From NCBI RefSeq assembly GCF_032714615.1, contig NZ_JAWDKA010000007.1:1-64000 (forward strand): a stretch of 64,000 nucleotides of DNA. Reading direction: 5' to 3'. The notes under the pieces are model-generated. The model saw only the letters and a program-made list of their open reading frames with translations, did not search any database and was not told where the DNA came from. The position numbers and the translations under genes were made by a program. This stretch comes from Methanorbis furvi. GTDB taxonomy: Archaea > Halobacteriota > Methanomicrobia > Methanomicrobiales > Methanocorpusculaceae. Of this stretch, positions 7,168-15,536 are shown piece after piece (position 1 is the stretch's first letter; each line of letters opens with the position of its first letter).

Positions 7168-8118
7168 TTAGAACACTTCACAGCCTTCATCCGACGGAAC
7201 AGATAGCTCTTCGCCGGTATAGGCATTCACTTCAATGATATCCTTTTTCCCGCGAACCTGCCACACCGGCACATACACCTTCTCAACCGTAACCTCAATA
7301 TCCTCAGGTGCCGGCTTAAACTCCTTCTCCTCAGCAAAAATTGCGTCACCGGCAGTGGTCTTAATCCGCACACGCTTCGTTAACTTCTGCATCAGATCAG
7401 ACCGCACCTTCTCTTCGGTATCGGCTTTCGAGTTCACCGGATTCATCACATCAGCATCAGCCGGAACGGTTCCTGCCATCGGAACAACATCGCCGAAGTC
7501 AGCTTCAAGACCATTGATGGCATTGACCCATCCCGACCCTTCAGCATCAAAACTCACCATCTTGCCCTTGTAGCTTGCTTCACCCGAACTCACATACTGA
7601 TAATACCAGTACGGGATCATGCGGAGCACCGTCGGCCCCTCCTGATGAGCAATACGAACAGCGTCGCGGTCTGTGATACGAATTGGAAGCAGCTGGTCGC
7701 CGCTTGCACCGGGAATCGAACCAACCGGCGAACGGCTGAATGCGCTTGCCGCAGGAGCAGCTGCAACCTCATCCAGATCAAAATGCTCTGAATAGATACG
7801 TGCCATTGCAGATCGTGCAATATACTGCTCAAGCTGGTCGCGTGACCACATCTCCGCCTCTTTCGGACGGAAATACGCGTTGCCGGTAAAAATCAGCTTG
7901 TCACACCGGACCTTCGTCTCGCTGAGCATAATAGTGTACGGCGTCATATCGAACCGTTGAAGGAGATTGAGATCATCGGAACACAGGACAATGAGGCACT
8001 CTCGTCCCCGAACTGCCGAGAGATTAAACGCCCCGGTCTCCTCTTCCGTATCATAGCCTGCAGTCTCAAGAATGCGGCGGATCTCAATAACTGCATTTGC
8101 GTGTACAAGTTCAACCAT
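7168..8118 (-). CDS. Conserved hypothetical protein, operon with flavoprotein
   Basis: I do not recognise this 316-aa protein with certainty. The first 60 residues (EIRRILETAGYDTEEETGAF, then ECLIVLCSDD) resemble the small alpha/beta fold of restriction-endonuclease-like proteins. A Pro/Ala/Ser-rich linker follows at about 120-140. The C-terminal part (KVYVPVWQVRGKKDIIEVNA) has the YVPxWQVRG pattern seen in conserved methanogen proteins. No membrane segment or signal peptide is present. It is translationally abutted to the downstream disulfide oxidoreductase, suggesting a shared redox role (inference). A 17-bp palindrome lies directly upstream. Confidence 0.8.
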   Translation of the reverse strand: MVELVHANAVIEIRRILETAGYDTEEETGAFNLSAVRGRECLIVLCSDDLNLLQRFDMTPYTIMLSETKVRCDKLIFTGNAYFRPKEAEMWSRDQLEQYIARSAMARIYSEHFDLDEVAAAPAASAFSRSPVGSIPGASGDQLLPIRITDRDAVRIAHQEGPTVLRMIPYWYYQYVSSGEASYKGKMVSFDAEGSGWVNAINGLEADFGDVVPMAGTVPADADVMNPVNSKADTEEKVRSDLMQKLTKRVRIKTTAGDAIFAEEKEFKPAPEDIEVTVEKVYVPVWQVRGKKDIIEVNAYTGEELSVPSDEGCEVF

Positions 8119-8119
8119 A

Positions 8120-8136
8120 CTATAGTAGTACTATAG
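8120..8136. promoter_or_regulatory. 17-bp perfect palindrome next to start codon
   Basis: CTATAGTA-G-TACTATAG has two perfect 8-nt arms around one base. It lies 2 nt upstream of the ATG of the gene read leftwards (8118) and within the divergent intergenic region shared with the rightward gene at 8243. The placement fits a repressor operator, or a TATA-like element duplicated by symmetry. Confidence 0.45.
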
Positions 8137-8242
8137 CTTTGGATACCAAAAATACTTTGCAAAAAACCGGATTGGTCTCCAAGCAAGTATTTATGCACAT
8201 ATACTCATAAATTAGTTATAAGAACCAATTTAGGTGTTTTCT

Positions 8243-9547
8243 TTGAAACTTCGGAATTCAGCCCTGATAATTGCAGCATGTCTCATGCTCGTGCTCATTG
8301 CAGCACCGGTATCTGCGGCCCAGGTTTCCTATTCAACTGCGGGAATTGAATTTTTCACATCCGTAGACGGTGGAAACGAACTGGTCCCAGGAACCGAAAC
8401 AGACTTTACGATTAAACTCATGAATAATGCCCAGTACCAGGTAGTTGCTGCCGAGGCTGGGATGCAGCGTCAGTACGATGTTGCAACGCCATACCAGTTG
8501 CGCGTTTCTCTTGAGGATGCGGACGGAGTTACCGTAAAGACCGGCATGCAGACTGTTTCCCAGATCAGCCCGGGACAGAGTGCTACTCTGACCTACCGTG
8601 TGTCTGTTGATCAGTATGCAACCCCCGGACCGCGTACGATGACGGTGCATGTTGTTTATAATGAACTCTACTCTGTTGAAAACTACGGCGATGCTCTTGG
8701 ATACTACTGGGTCAACGATCGCGTGAAGGATGTACCTCTCGGCGTGTCGGTCAAATCCCAGGTAGCTCCTGAGGTTCTGTCGATTTCCGGCGATGATATT
8801 AGTGTAGGTACGTCTGGATTCCTGACTCTTGAGATCATGAACGCAGGCGGTATGAATGCAAAGAACGCCTACGGACGGCTCATTACTTCCACCGGATCGA
8901 CGACCTCGGTCATTGTCCCGGTTGAGAACAGTGTGTTCATCGGTGATTTCCCGGCAGGGTCGACCCAGTCGGTTACGTTCAAGATCTCTGTTGCAAGCAA
9001 TGCAGAAGTGAAGGAGTACCCGATCGGTCTGCAGATTGTCTATCAGGATGATTACGGTGTTGATCAGACCTCTTCCCCGGTTATCGTGGGAGTGCCGGTC
9101 AATGGAAAGGTTGAGTTCAAAGTAACGAATGTTGAGGCTGCTCTCGCACCGGGAGACAAGGGACTGGTAAAGGTTACGTATACGAATACCGGAAACACCA
9201 AGGTCTACAGTGCAACAGCACGTCTCAGCGCAGTTGATCCGTTCTCTTCCAATGATGATTCGGCATATTTAGGCGATATGGCACCGGGAGACTCGGTTGT
9301 CGGCAGTTATGAGGTGAGTGTGGATAAGGCGGCGACGGAGAAGGAGTACGGTCTTGATACCGAGATTCGCTACCGTGATGCAAATGATAACAGTATTCTT
9401 TCCAAGTCGATGAAGGCTGTTGTTGATGTAAAGGATCAGTCCGGACCGCTGTCATTCTTCACGAGTCCGCTCTTCATTATTATTGTGGTGGCAGTCATTT
9501 TAATCGGCGGCTACTATGTGTTCATGAAGCGCAAGGGTAAGGTTTAA
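8243..9547 (+). CDS. Exported membrane-anchored protein with COG1361-type beta domains
   Basis: The 434-aa protein has a signal peptide (about residues 1-26: MKLRNSALIIAACLMLVLIA then APVSAA), an extracellular region with three related beta-sandwich segments (for example VTYTNTGNTKVYSATARLSA and GFLTLEIMNAGGMNAKNAY), and a C-terminal membrane helix (SPLFIIIVVAVILIGGYYVF) followed by the basic tail MKRKGKV. This is the plan of archaeal S-layer-related COG1361 proteins. I prefer the TTG start at 8243 because AGGTG sits 6 nt upstream; GTG at 8234 is the alternative. No PGF-CTERM sorting motif is seen, so archaeosortase processing is unlikely. Confidence 0.85.
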   Translation: MKLRNSALIIAACLMLVLIAAPVSAAQVSYSTAGIEFFTSVDGGNELVPGTETDFTIKLMNNAQYQVVAAEAGMQRQYDVATPYQLRVSLEDADGVTVKTGMQTVSQISPGQSATLTYRVSVDQYATPGPRTMTVHVVYNELYSVENYGDALGYYWVNDRVKDVPLGVSVKSQVAPEVLSISGDDISVGTSGFLTLEIMNAGGMNAKNAYGRLITSTGSTTSVIVPVENSVFIGDFPAGSTQSVTFKISVASNAEVKEYPIGLQIVYQDDYGVDQTSSPVIVGVPVNGKVEFKVTNVEAALAPGDKGLVKVTYTNTGNTKVYSATARLSAVDPFSSNDDSAYLGDMAPGDSVVGSYEVSVDKAATEKEYGLDTEIRYRDANDNSILSKSMKAVVDVKDQSGPLSFFTSPLFIIIVVAVILIGGYYVFMKRKGKV

Positions 9548-9635
9548 TCCTCCCTTTTTTCTTTTTGCTTTTTTATTTCTGTGAGAATTTTTTTGTAGTG
9601 TGGTTATTCCAAGTGAGACCGAGGACAAAAAAAAG

Positions 9636-10376
9636 TTACAGTAAGTTTGCTGCCGGTGTTCGTTTATGGGAACTTTTCTTGACGAGTGCGAGCACGGTCT
9701 CTTCAAGCGGAGTTTCCGGGACGAAGTCGTGAGCCTCGAGGCTGATGAGGGCTGCATCAAGTTCGCAGTAGGTTATGCCAAGCTCTCTTTCATCACTCTG
9801 GCCGGGCCAGAATCCTGCACTGGGTGCTTTTTTTATGATTGATACAGGAATTCCAAGCTCTTCAGCAACTGCATAGACATCCTTTTTCCACAAGTGCAGG
9901 AGCGGCTGAACGTCTGCTGCTGAGTCGCCCCATTTGGTGGTGTAGCCGATCATGTACTCGGTTTTGTTGGAGGTTCCGCAGACGAGGGAGTCTCGTGACG
10001 CGGCGATGTTGTAGAGGGTTGCCATCCGCAGTCTTGCGGTATAGTTTCCGCGGAGCAGGGGGGTGTCGGTCATGCCGGGATGTTCAAATGCTGCGTCGAC
10101 GACCGTTCCAAGCGGAACGATGATCATTTCAATGCCAAGCGTTTCGCAGAGTTCGGCAGCGTCGATCTGATCCTGCGGGCTGCTTGTGGATGACGGCAGG
10201 TGAACGGCAAATACATGTTCTGGTCCGAGCGCTTTTACTGCAACTGCTGCGGCGACGGCTGAGTCGATGCCGCCGGAGACGCCGACGACGATGCCTTTGG
10301 CATGTGACGCCCAGAGTGTCTGGCGGATAAGGTCTTTTATGCGGGTGACGGCACACCCGATATCATTACACTGCAT
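9636..10376 (-). CDS. nadE: NH3-dependent NAD+ synthetase
   Basis: NadE amidates deamido-NAD+ with ammonia and ATP, the last step of NAD synthesis. The PP-loop SGGIDSA is at residues 34-40 of the 246-aa protein. Other family blocks are CGTSNKTEYMIGYTTKWGDS and KAPSAGFWPGQSDERELG. There is no glutaminase domain. I chose ATG at 10376: a longer open frame upstream overlaps the preceding gene and carries no family sequence. It overlaps the upstream gene by 11 nt. Confidence 0.95.
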   Translation of the reverse strand: MQCNDIGCAVTRIKDLIRQTLWASHAKGIVVGVSGGIDSAVAAAVAVKALGPEHVFAVHLPSSTSSPQDQIDAAELCETLGIEMIIVPLGTVVDAAFEHPGMTDTPLLRGNYTARLRMATLYNIAASRDSLVCGTSNKTEYMIGYTTKWGDSAADVQPLLHLWKKDVYAVAEELGIPVSIIKKAPSAGFWPGQSDERELGITYCELDAALISLEAHDFVPETPLEETVLALVKKSSHKRTPAANLL

Positions 10377-10956
10377 GATTCTGTCTCTCCAAATAAAGGT
10401 CCGGCAGCTGATCAGAGATCCGCTTGAGGGCATAGGCAGCTGACGGGTGGTCGGCGGAAAATGTTTTGAGGAACGCGGCGATGTCAGAGCAAAACGCGGA
10501 GCTGTCCTGCGTGGAACAGTCGCCGGTCCATCCGTGATGGCGGGCATAGAAGCAGACCTCGGTTCGCGGCACAACCGATAACGGACGAAGGGTTTTCTTT
10601 TCCGGTACCGCCAGAAGTTCGGCGGCGTCTCCACGGCATACCTGACAAAGAAGGTGTTCGGCGATGTCGTCAAGCGTGTCTGCGGTCACGACGGCGGTTG
10701 CAGATGCAACGTCGGTGGTAAACGTAACGTCGCGCCTGCCTGCAAGGATCACCGACAGCAGAGTTGAGAGGGCATGCGACTCGGCACTGCTTCCCCCCAT
10801 GATAAACAGTTTTTCGCCTGAGGCGATGCCGCCGCATTTGCGGACTTCACGTTTTGCTTTTGCTTCGATGTCGGCTGCGGCGTGGCGGGAACAGAGGGCA
10901 ACGCCTGCGTAATCCTGCACAATCACTGCATCGTTTCCGCACCGCGAGCATTTCAT
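10366..10956 (-). CDS. Degenerate PP-loop / zinc-ribbon protein related to tRNA thiolases
   Basis: The N-terminus MKCSRCGNDAVIVQDYAGVA then LCSRH has the CxxC...CxxH zinc motif that starts archaeal TtcA/Ncs6-type tRNA sulfurtransferases. The next segment (KREVRKCGGIASGEKLFIMG then GSSAESHAL) aligns with their PP-loop region, but the ATP-binding SGGKDS motif has become GGSSAES. The protein is short (196 aa) and lacks the usual catalytic CxxC. It may bind rather than modify tRNA, or act with nadE, which it overlaps by 11 nt. Family assignment is from motif memory, so moderate. Confidence 0.65.
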   Translation of the reverse strand: MKCSRCGNDAVIVQDYAGVALCSRHAAADIEAKAKREVRKCGGIASGEKLFIMGGSSAESHALSTLLSVILAGRRDVTFTTDVASATAVVTADTLDDIAEHLLCQVCRGDAAELLAVPEKKTLRPLSVVPRTEVCFYARHHGWTGDCSTQDSSAFCSDIAAFLKTFSADHPSAAYALKRISDQLPDLYLERQNHAV

Positions 10957-11030
10957 AGTACATCAATAGTTGGCGTTCGTCTGATATGTAGATTGCACTG
11001 GTTTGTGGCGAGTGGAGCACAACAAAAAGG

Positions 11031-11256
11031 AAAACGCGAATGGCGCGAATAGCGCGAATAAATAAATCGTAGCGTCATTTAAGTTTGGAGCGAACACTGA
11101 TTTCAAAAAATGAAATATATTTCTTCTTTGAAAAATCGCCATTGGCGATTTTTTATTCGCGTTATTCGCGCCATTCCGCGAAGCTGCGAAGCAGTGAGCA
11201 CGACGGAACGGCGTGCAAAGCGGTGAGCAGGCCGCAGGCATGCGATTCGCGTTTCA
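11031..11256. repeat. Intergenic palindromic element, family B (copy B3, inverted)
   Basis: The left end has AAAACGCGAATGGCGCGAAT and the right end ATTCGCGTTTC. An internal AAATCGCCATTGGCGATTTT palindrome lies at about 11132-11152. The GC-rich module lies on the opposite strand relative to B1/B2 (11170-11242, ending GCAGGCCGCAGGCATGCG). The element fills the gap between the zinc-ribbon gene and rio2. Confidence 0.87.
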
Positions 11257-11326
11257 AAATCTCATCCCACCCACACATCACGGATCATCATGATACTTTT
11301 ATCCCTACAAAGTCAATCAATACCTA

Positions 11327-12199
11327 ATGCCTTTGTCAGCCGATGACATCAAAAACCTTCACAAATACGAAATCCGCATCCTCAACGCCTTAGAGCGAAT
11401 GATGCGCCGCTACCGCTGGGTTCCCGAAGACGATCTCAGAACAGCCGTCCACCTCTCCGCCACCGAAACAAAATACCGTGTCGGTAATCTCATTCACCTT
11501 GACATGGTCAGATCCGACTCAGTCCCCTACAAAGGATACTCGCTTGTCTTCAAAGGCTACGACGCGCTCGCCCTCTCAGGCCTTGCCGCAAAAAAATCCA
11601 TATCAGCACTCGGCTCCATGATCGGTGTAGGCAAAGAATCTGAAATATACGAAGCGCTCGGCTTTGGCGTCGTCGTACTCAAACTCCACAAAATCGGCCA
11701 GCGCTCATTTCAGACTGTCCGCACCAACCGCGACTACATGCCTGAAGAAGGGCACTGCCCTTGGATATTTGCCTCCGCAAAATCCGCAGCCCGCGAGTAC
11801 GAAGCGCTCACCGCACTCAACGGAAAAGTCAACGTCCCGGTCCCGATCGATATCAACCGCCATGTAATCGTCATGTCCTTCATCCAAGGAGTGAACCTCA
11901 ACCGTTGTCAGCTCGAAAACCCGGACGCCGTCTGGCAGGAGATACTCGAACAGGTAAAAATTGCATACAGCGAAGGCTACATCCACGGCGACCTCTCCGA
12001 GTACAACATCATGTACGACGGAGCTGTTGTCTGGATCATCGACTGGCCGCAGTGGATTACTCCGGCTCACCAGAATGCGGATGCAGCACTCCGGCATGAC
12101 CTGGAAACCGTCGGCGCATTCTTCACCAAAAAGTACCAGAAAACCTACGACATCGATGAGGCAATCAGATTCGTAACCGCAGTTGGGAAGGAGGAATGA
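11327..12199 (+). CDS. rio2: RIO2 family serine protein kinase
   Basis: Archaeal Rio2 is an atypical protein kinase tied to small-subunit ribosome maturation. The 290-aa protein has an N-terminal winged helix (about 1-85), a P-loop-like GVGKESEIYEAL, the lysine strand VVVLKLHKIG, a catalytic loop HGDLSEYNIM, and a metal-binding IIDWPQ. The next gene starts within its stop codon (ATGA, 12196-12199), making a rio2-DUF460-thiL operon. Confidence 0.95.
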   Translation: MPLSADDIKNLHKYEIRILNALERMMRRYRWVPEDDLRTAVHLSATETKYRVGNLIHLDMVRSDSVPYKGYSLVFKGYDALALSGLAAKKSISALGSMIGVGKESEIYEALGFGVVVLKLHKIGQRSFQTVRTNRDYMPEEGHCPWIFASAKSAAREYEALTALNGKVNVPVPIDINRHVIVMSFIQGVNLNRCQLENPDAVWQEILEQVKIAYSEGYIHGDLSEYNIMYDGAVVWIIDWPQWITPAHQNADAALRHDLETVGAFFTKKYQKTYDIDEAIRFVTAVGKEE

Positions 12200-14439
12200 A
12201 CAGACTCATCTTTGGCATCGACATTATCAACGGCTCGGTCAGGTCGGGAACCGTGCGTCCCCATTACGCCCTCGTGCGCGTAGAAAACGGAGCCGTCGTT
12301 TCCGAAGAAAAAAACGTCACCCAGTACCGACTGATTCGGTATCTCAGAACCGAACGACCTGAGATACTCGCAGTCGACAGCATTCAGGAACTTGCAAGCA
12401 ACACCGCCGCACTCTATGCGTTTCTTGCAGAAATTCCAAACGACACAAAACTTGTACAGGTAACCGGCGACTGCGTTCACATGGAAAGTCTGCCGCGGGT
12501 TGCCGCACGATACAACCTCACGTTCGACAAGCAGAACCCGATCGAAGAGGCAAAAGCCTCGGCACTCCTTGCCTCCTTTGGCGCAGGATACGAGGTCCTC
12601 GCCTACGAAGGCGTCACCGACATCGTGGTCTCGCGGTGCAGATCGCCCGGTCGCGGCGGATGGAGTCAGAATCGTTATGTCCGCAAAATGCATGGAGCGG
12701 TTCGCAGCCATGCCCGCGAAATTGAGATGAAACTGGTCGCGGCAAACCTTGAGTACATGGTTTCTGTTCGTCGTGCGTTCGGCGGTGAAAGCCGTGCGGT
12801 GTTCACGGTGTATGCGCCCCGCCGCGACATTCCGATCTCGTCCTCCAAAGGAGGCGATACTCAGATACGCGTGAGTGGAAGGCGGCGGGAAAAACTTGAG
12901 TTCCGGCAGCTGACCCGCAAATCAAAGTATCTGATTCTGGGAATTGATCCAGGCACGACCATCGGCGTTGCAGCGCTCGACCTCGATGGAAATCTCGTGT
13001 ATCTCGCAAGTACAAGACTGTTCTCTGCGGCTGATCTTGTATCTGAGATTGCGGGCCTTGGAAGACCATTGGTGATTGCGTCCGACAAAGCTGAGATGCC
13101 GTTTGGTGTGGAAAAAATCCGGCGAGCGTTCTCTGCGGTTGCGTGGAGTCCGAAGAAGGACATCTTGGTGAAGGAAAAATATACGCTTGCAGGCGGTCAT
13201 GACTTCAAAAATGATCATGAACGTGACGCGCTGTCTGCTGCTATGTATGCTTACCGGACCTACAAAAATAAATTTGAGAGTATTCTCCGGCGTGCACCGG
13301 CAGGGTTTGACATCGATGAGCTGCGGGCACTGGTGGTCCGCGGCTGTTCACTCGAACAGGCTGTTGCGAAGCTGTCCGGCGAAGAGCCTGCGCCGCAGGC
13401 GAGGCCTCAACTCTCAGAGGCTGAGGTTGAAGCTGAAGCTGTCATCTTCGATGAGCGCGATGAAAAGATCACCCGACAGGAGGAGACGATTCGCAGACTG
13501 CGGACTCTTGTTGCGACGCTGTCACAGGAGTCGGCGGGAAAGGACAAGACGATCTCAGCTCTTCACCGGCGGCTGAATGCCGAGCGGGAGGAGCAGCGTG
13601 CAAAACTGCTTGCTTCATCCGAGATTATCGAGCGTGACAGTGAAATTTCGTCGGTGAAAAAACAGCTGCGAAAGGAGGAGAGGCGGTGTAAAAATCTGAG
13701 AACGCGGCTGGAGCGGATGAAGCTCTATATTTCTTTGCAGGCAGGAGAGGGATGCTCAGCACTGAAGGTTCTGCCGCTGCTTGCCCGCGATGCTGTTCGG
13801 AGTCTTGATGATGAGATGGGACTGTTTGCCGAGGATATTTTGTATGTTTTGCAGATTGACGGGTGGGGAAAATCTGTGATCCGCGATATTGCGGATGCGA
13901 AGGTGAAGGCGGTGATTCTGCCGAGGCATGTGTTTGCGCGTGCCCGCGAACAGCATCTGATTGAGGAGTTTCGGGAGGCTGGACTGCCGGTTCTCTCAGG
14001 GGCTGAGCTGTCGCCGCGGGTGAAGGGAAAAATCGGGGTTGTGGATACCGCGGCTCTTGATGCGGCGCTTGAGGCATGGATAGCGACGCAGACGGTGTAT
14101 CAGACAGAGCGGCAGAGCGAGGCGCTGGACTCGATGGTGAAGGAGTATCAGGTGGAGCGCGAACGCGAGGTGCGGGAGCAGGGAATCGATCCTGCAACAA
14201 TTCTGCCGGAGAAGTATCTGCGGACCGCACCGGAACAGAAGCCGATAGTGGTGGTGAAAAAACCGCCGAAGGTGTCTGAAGTGAAGGCGAAGGATGTTGT
14301 GCCGACAGTTTCGCCGGTTGCTGCGCCACAGAGCGAGCCACAGGTAATGGAGGTGCCTGCGGAAGAGAGGGATGTCCTTTCGTCGGTGCTGACTGCGTAC
14401 CGCAAGCAGAGAAAAAAGGAAATTTCAGGTGATGAGTAA
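12196..14439 (+). CDS. DUF460 (COG2433) protein with RNase H-like fold
   Basis: This 747-aa protein belongs to the archaeal DUF460 family of predicted nucleases. The N-terminal half ends in an RNase H-like/RuvC-like segment with ILGIDPGTTIGVAALDLDGN (about residues 250-270) and a matching acidic site in NDHERDALSAAMYAYR. A long coiled coil follows at about 425-500 (EKITRQEETIRRLRTLVATL and similar), then a C-terminal domain and a charged tail. The conserved DPGTT and the late Asp are typical metal ligands. The start has a GGAGG Shine-Dalgarno just upstream and overlaps rio2 by 4 nt. Its biochemical role is not established. Confidence 0.88.
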   Translation: MNRLIFGIDIINGSVRSGTVRPHYALVRVENGAVVSEEKNVTQYRLIRYLRTERPEILAVDSIQELASNTAALYAFLAEIPNDTKLVQVTGDCVHMESLPRVAARYNLTFDKQNPIEEAKASALLASFGAGYEVLAYEGVTDIVVSRCRSPGRGGWSQNRYVRKMHGAVRSHAREIEMKLVAANLEYMVSVRRAFGGESRAVFTVYAPRRDIPISSSKGGDTQIRVSGRRREKLEFRQLTRKSKYLILGIDPGTTIGVAALDLDGNLVYLASTRLFSAADLVSEIAGLGRPLVIASDKAEMPFGVEKIRRAFSAVAWSPKKDILVKEKYTLAGGHDFKNDHERDALSAAMYAYRTYKNKFESILRRAPAGFDIDELRALVVRGCSLEQAVAKLSGEEPAPQARPQLSEAEVEAEAVIFDERDEKITRQEETIRRLRTLVATLSQESAGKDKTISALHRRLNAEREEQRAKLLASSEIIERDSEISSVKKQLRKEERRCKNLRTRLERMKLYISLQAGEGCSALKVLPLLARDAVRSLDDEMGLFAEDILYVLQIDGWGKSVIRDIADAKVKAVILPRHVFARAREQHLIEEFREAGLPVLSGAELSPRVKGKIGVVDTAALDAALEAWIATQTVYQTERQSEALDSMVKEYQVEREREVREQGIDPATILPEKYLRTAPEQKPIVVVKKPPKVSEVKAKDVVPTVSPVAAPQSEPQVMEVPAEERDVLSSVLTAYRKQRKKEISGDE

Positions 14440-15296
14440 TGGATGACCGTGAGCTTTTGGAAACGATCCGAGATCTGATCGGACGCGACGAGACGGCTGA
14501 TGACTGTGCAGCGACCGCGTTTGAGGAAGGAAAAATACTTCAGGTTGCGACAACTGATATGCTGCATGAGACGACCGATTTTCCGAGCGGGATGACCGAG
14601 TGGGAGATGGGATGGATGAGTGTGGCGGTGAGTCTGTCGGATGTTGCAAGCTGCGGGGCACAACCAACACAGGTGCTGGTGGCGGTCGGTCTTGACCGGC
14701 CCGAGCGGTTGAGGCCGATCATGGAGGGAGCGGTTGCCTGTGCAGAGCGGTATGGGGCAAAAGTTGTCGGCGGAGATATTGACAGCCATACGGAGCTGAC
14801 GATTGTAACGACCGCACTCGGTCTCGTTCCGCAGGAGTTGTACCGCAGGCGGTCCGGAGCGAAGATTGGGGACAGAGTCTGCTGCACCGGAACGCCCGGT
14901 GCGGCGCAGGCAGGTCTTGACGGATTTACCAAGTACTGGAAAAATCTGGTGACGCCGGAGCCGCAGGTTTTCGAGGGACAAAAAATTGCCAGGGCCGGGG
15001 CAACGGCGATGATGGATGTCTCAGACGGCATTGCAGTCTCGCTGTATGATATGGGCGCTGCGTCAGGCGTCGGGTTTGTGCTGTATGATGAGCTGCCGAC
15101 GCTTGCGATCGCTGATGCAGAGAAGTACTTCTTGTACGGCGGGGGAGATTTTGGTCTGCTGTTTACCATTTCTCAGGAAAATCTGGCGCGGCTTGATGTG
15201 CCGGTGTCGGTCATCGGCGAGGTTGTTGAAGGAAACGGTGTTGTGCGGGGCGGCGAAGCGGTTGAAAACCGCGGGTATGCTCATGTGTGGGGATGA
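14439..15296 (+). CDS. thiL: Thiamine-monophosphate kinase (AIR synthase-like)
   Basis: ThiL phosphorylates thiamine monophosphate to thiamine diphosphate. The 285-aa protein has DDCAATAFEEGK, the TTDMLHETTDF motif, SDVASCGAQPTQVLVAVGLD, GGDIDSH, MMDVSDGIAVSLYDM and GGGDFGLLFT in the order of PurM/ThiL enzymes. Some ThiL motif positions differ (DDCAA rather than DDAA), so a related AIR-synthase-like kinase is possible. The start shares one base with the stop of the preceding gene (TAATG). A ThiN-domain protein at 56774 is a second thiamine-related gene in the window. Confidence 0.87.
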   Translation: MDDRELLETIRDLIGRDETADDCAATAFEEGKILQVATTDMLHETTDFPSGMTEWEMGWMSVAVSLSDVASCGAQPTQVLVAVGLDRPERLRPIMEGAVACAERYGAKVVGGDIDSHTELTIVTTALGLVPQELYRRRSGAKIGDRVCCTGTPGAAQAGLDGFTKYWKNLVTPEPQVFEGQKIARAGATAMMDVSDGIAVSLYDMGAASGVGFVLYDELPTLAIADAEKYFLYGGGDFGLLFTISQENLARLDVPVSVIGEVVEGNGVVRGGEAVENRGYAHVWG

Positions 15297-15310
15297 GTGT
15301 GGATGAAAAT

Positions 15311-15517
15311 CTGAAACGCGAATGGCGCGAATAAAAAAATCGCCAATGGCGATTTTTCAAAGAAGAAATATATTTCATTGTTTGAAGTCGGTGTTCGTTC
15401 CAAAATTATGTGATGCTATGATTTTTTTTATTCGTGTTTCAGAAAAAAACACAGACAACTTCTTTTTTTATTCGCGCTATTCGCGTTTGACCAGAGGCAT
15501 GCTATTCGCGTTTCAAA
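15311..15517. repeat. Intergenic palindromic element, family B (copy B4)
   Basis: It starts GAAACGCGAATGGCGCGAAT and ends ATTCGCGTTTC. The palindrome AAATCGCCAATGGCGATTT is at about 15336-15357. It lacks most of the GC-rich module, leaving only GGCATGC near the right end. It lies between convergent thiL and the second geranylgeranyl reductase. Confidence 0.85.
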
Positions 15518-15536
15518 ATAATAATTCAAAAAAAAA

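Noticed and set aside
9636-10673. Longer 345-codon frame for NAD synthetase
   Set aside because: The first 99 codons overlap the zinc-ribbon gene in another frame and have no family similarity; NadE begins at 10376.
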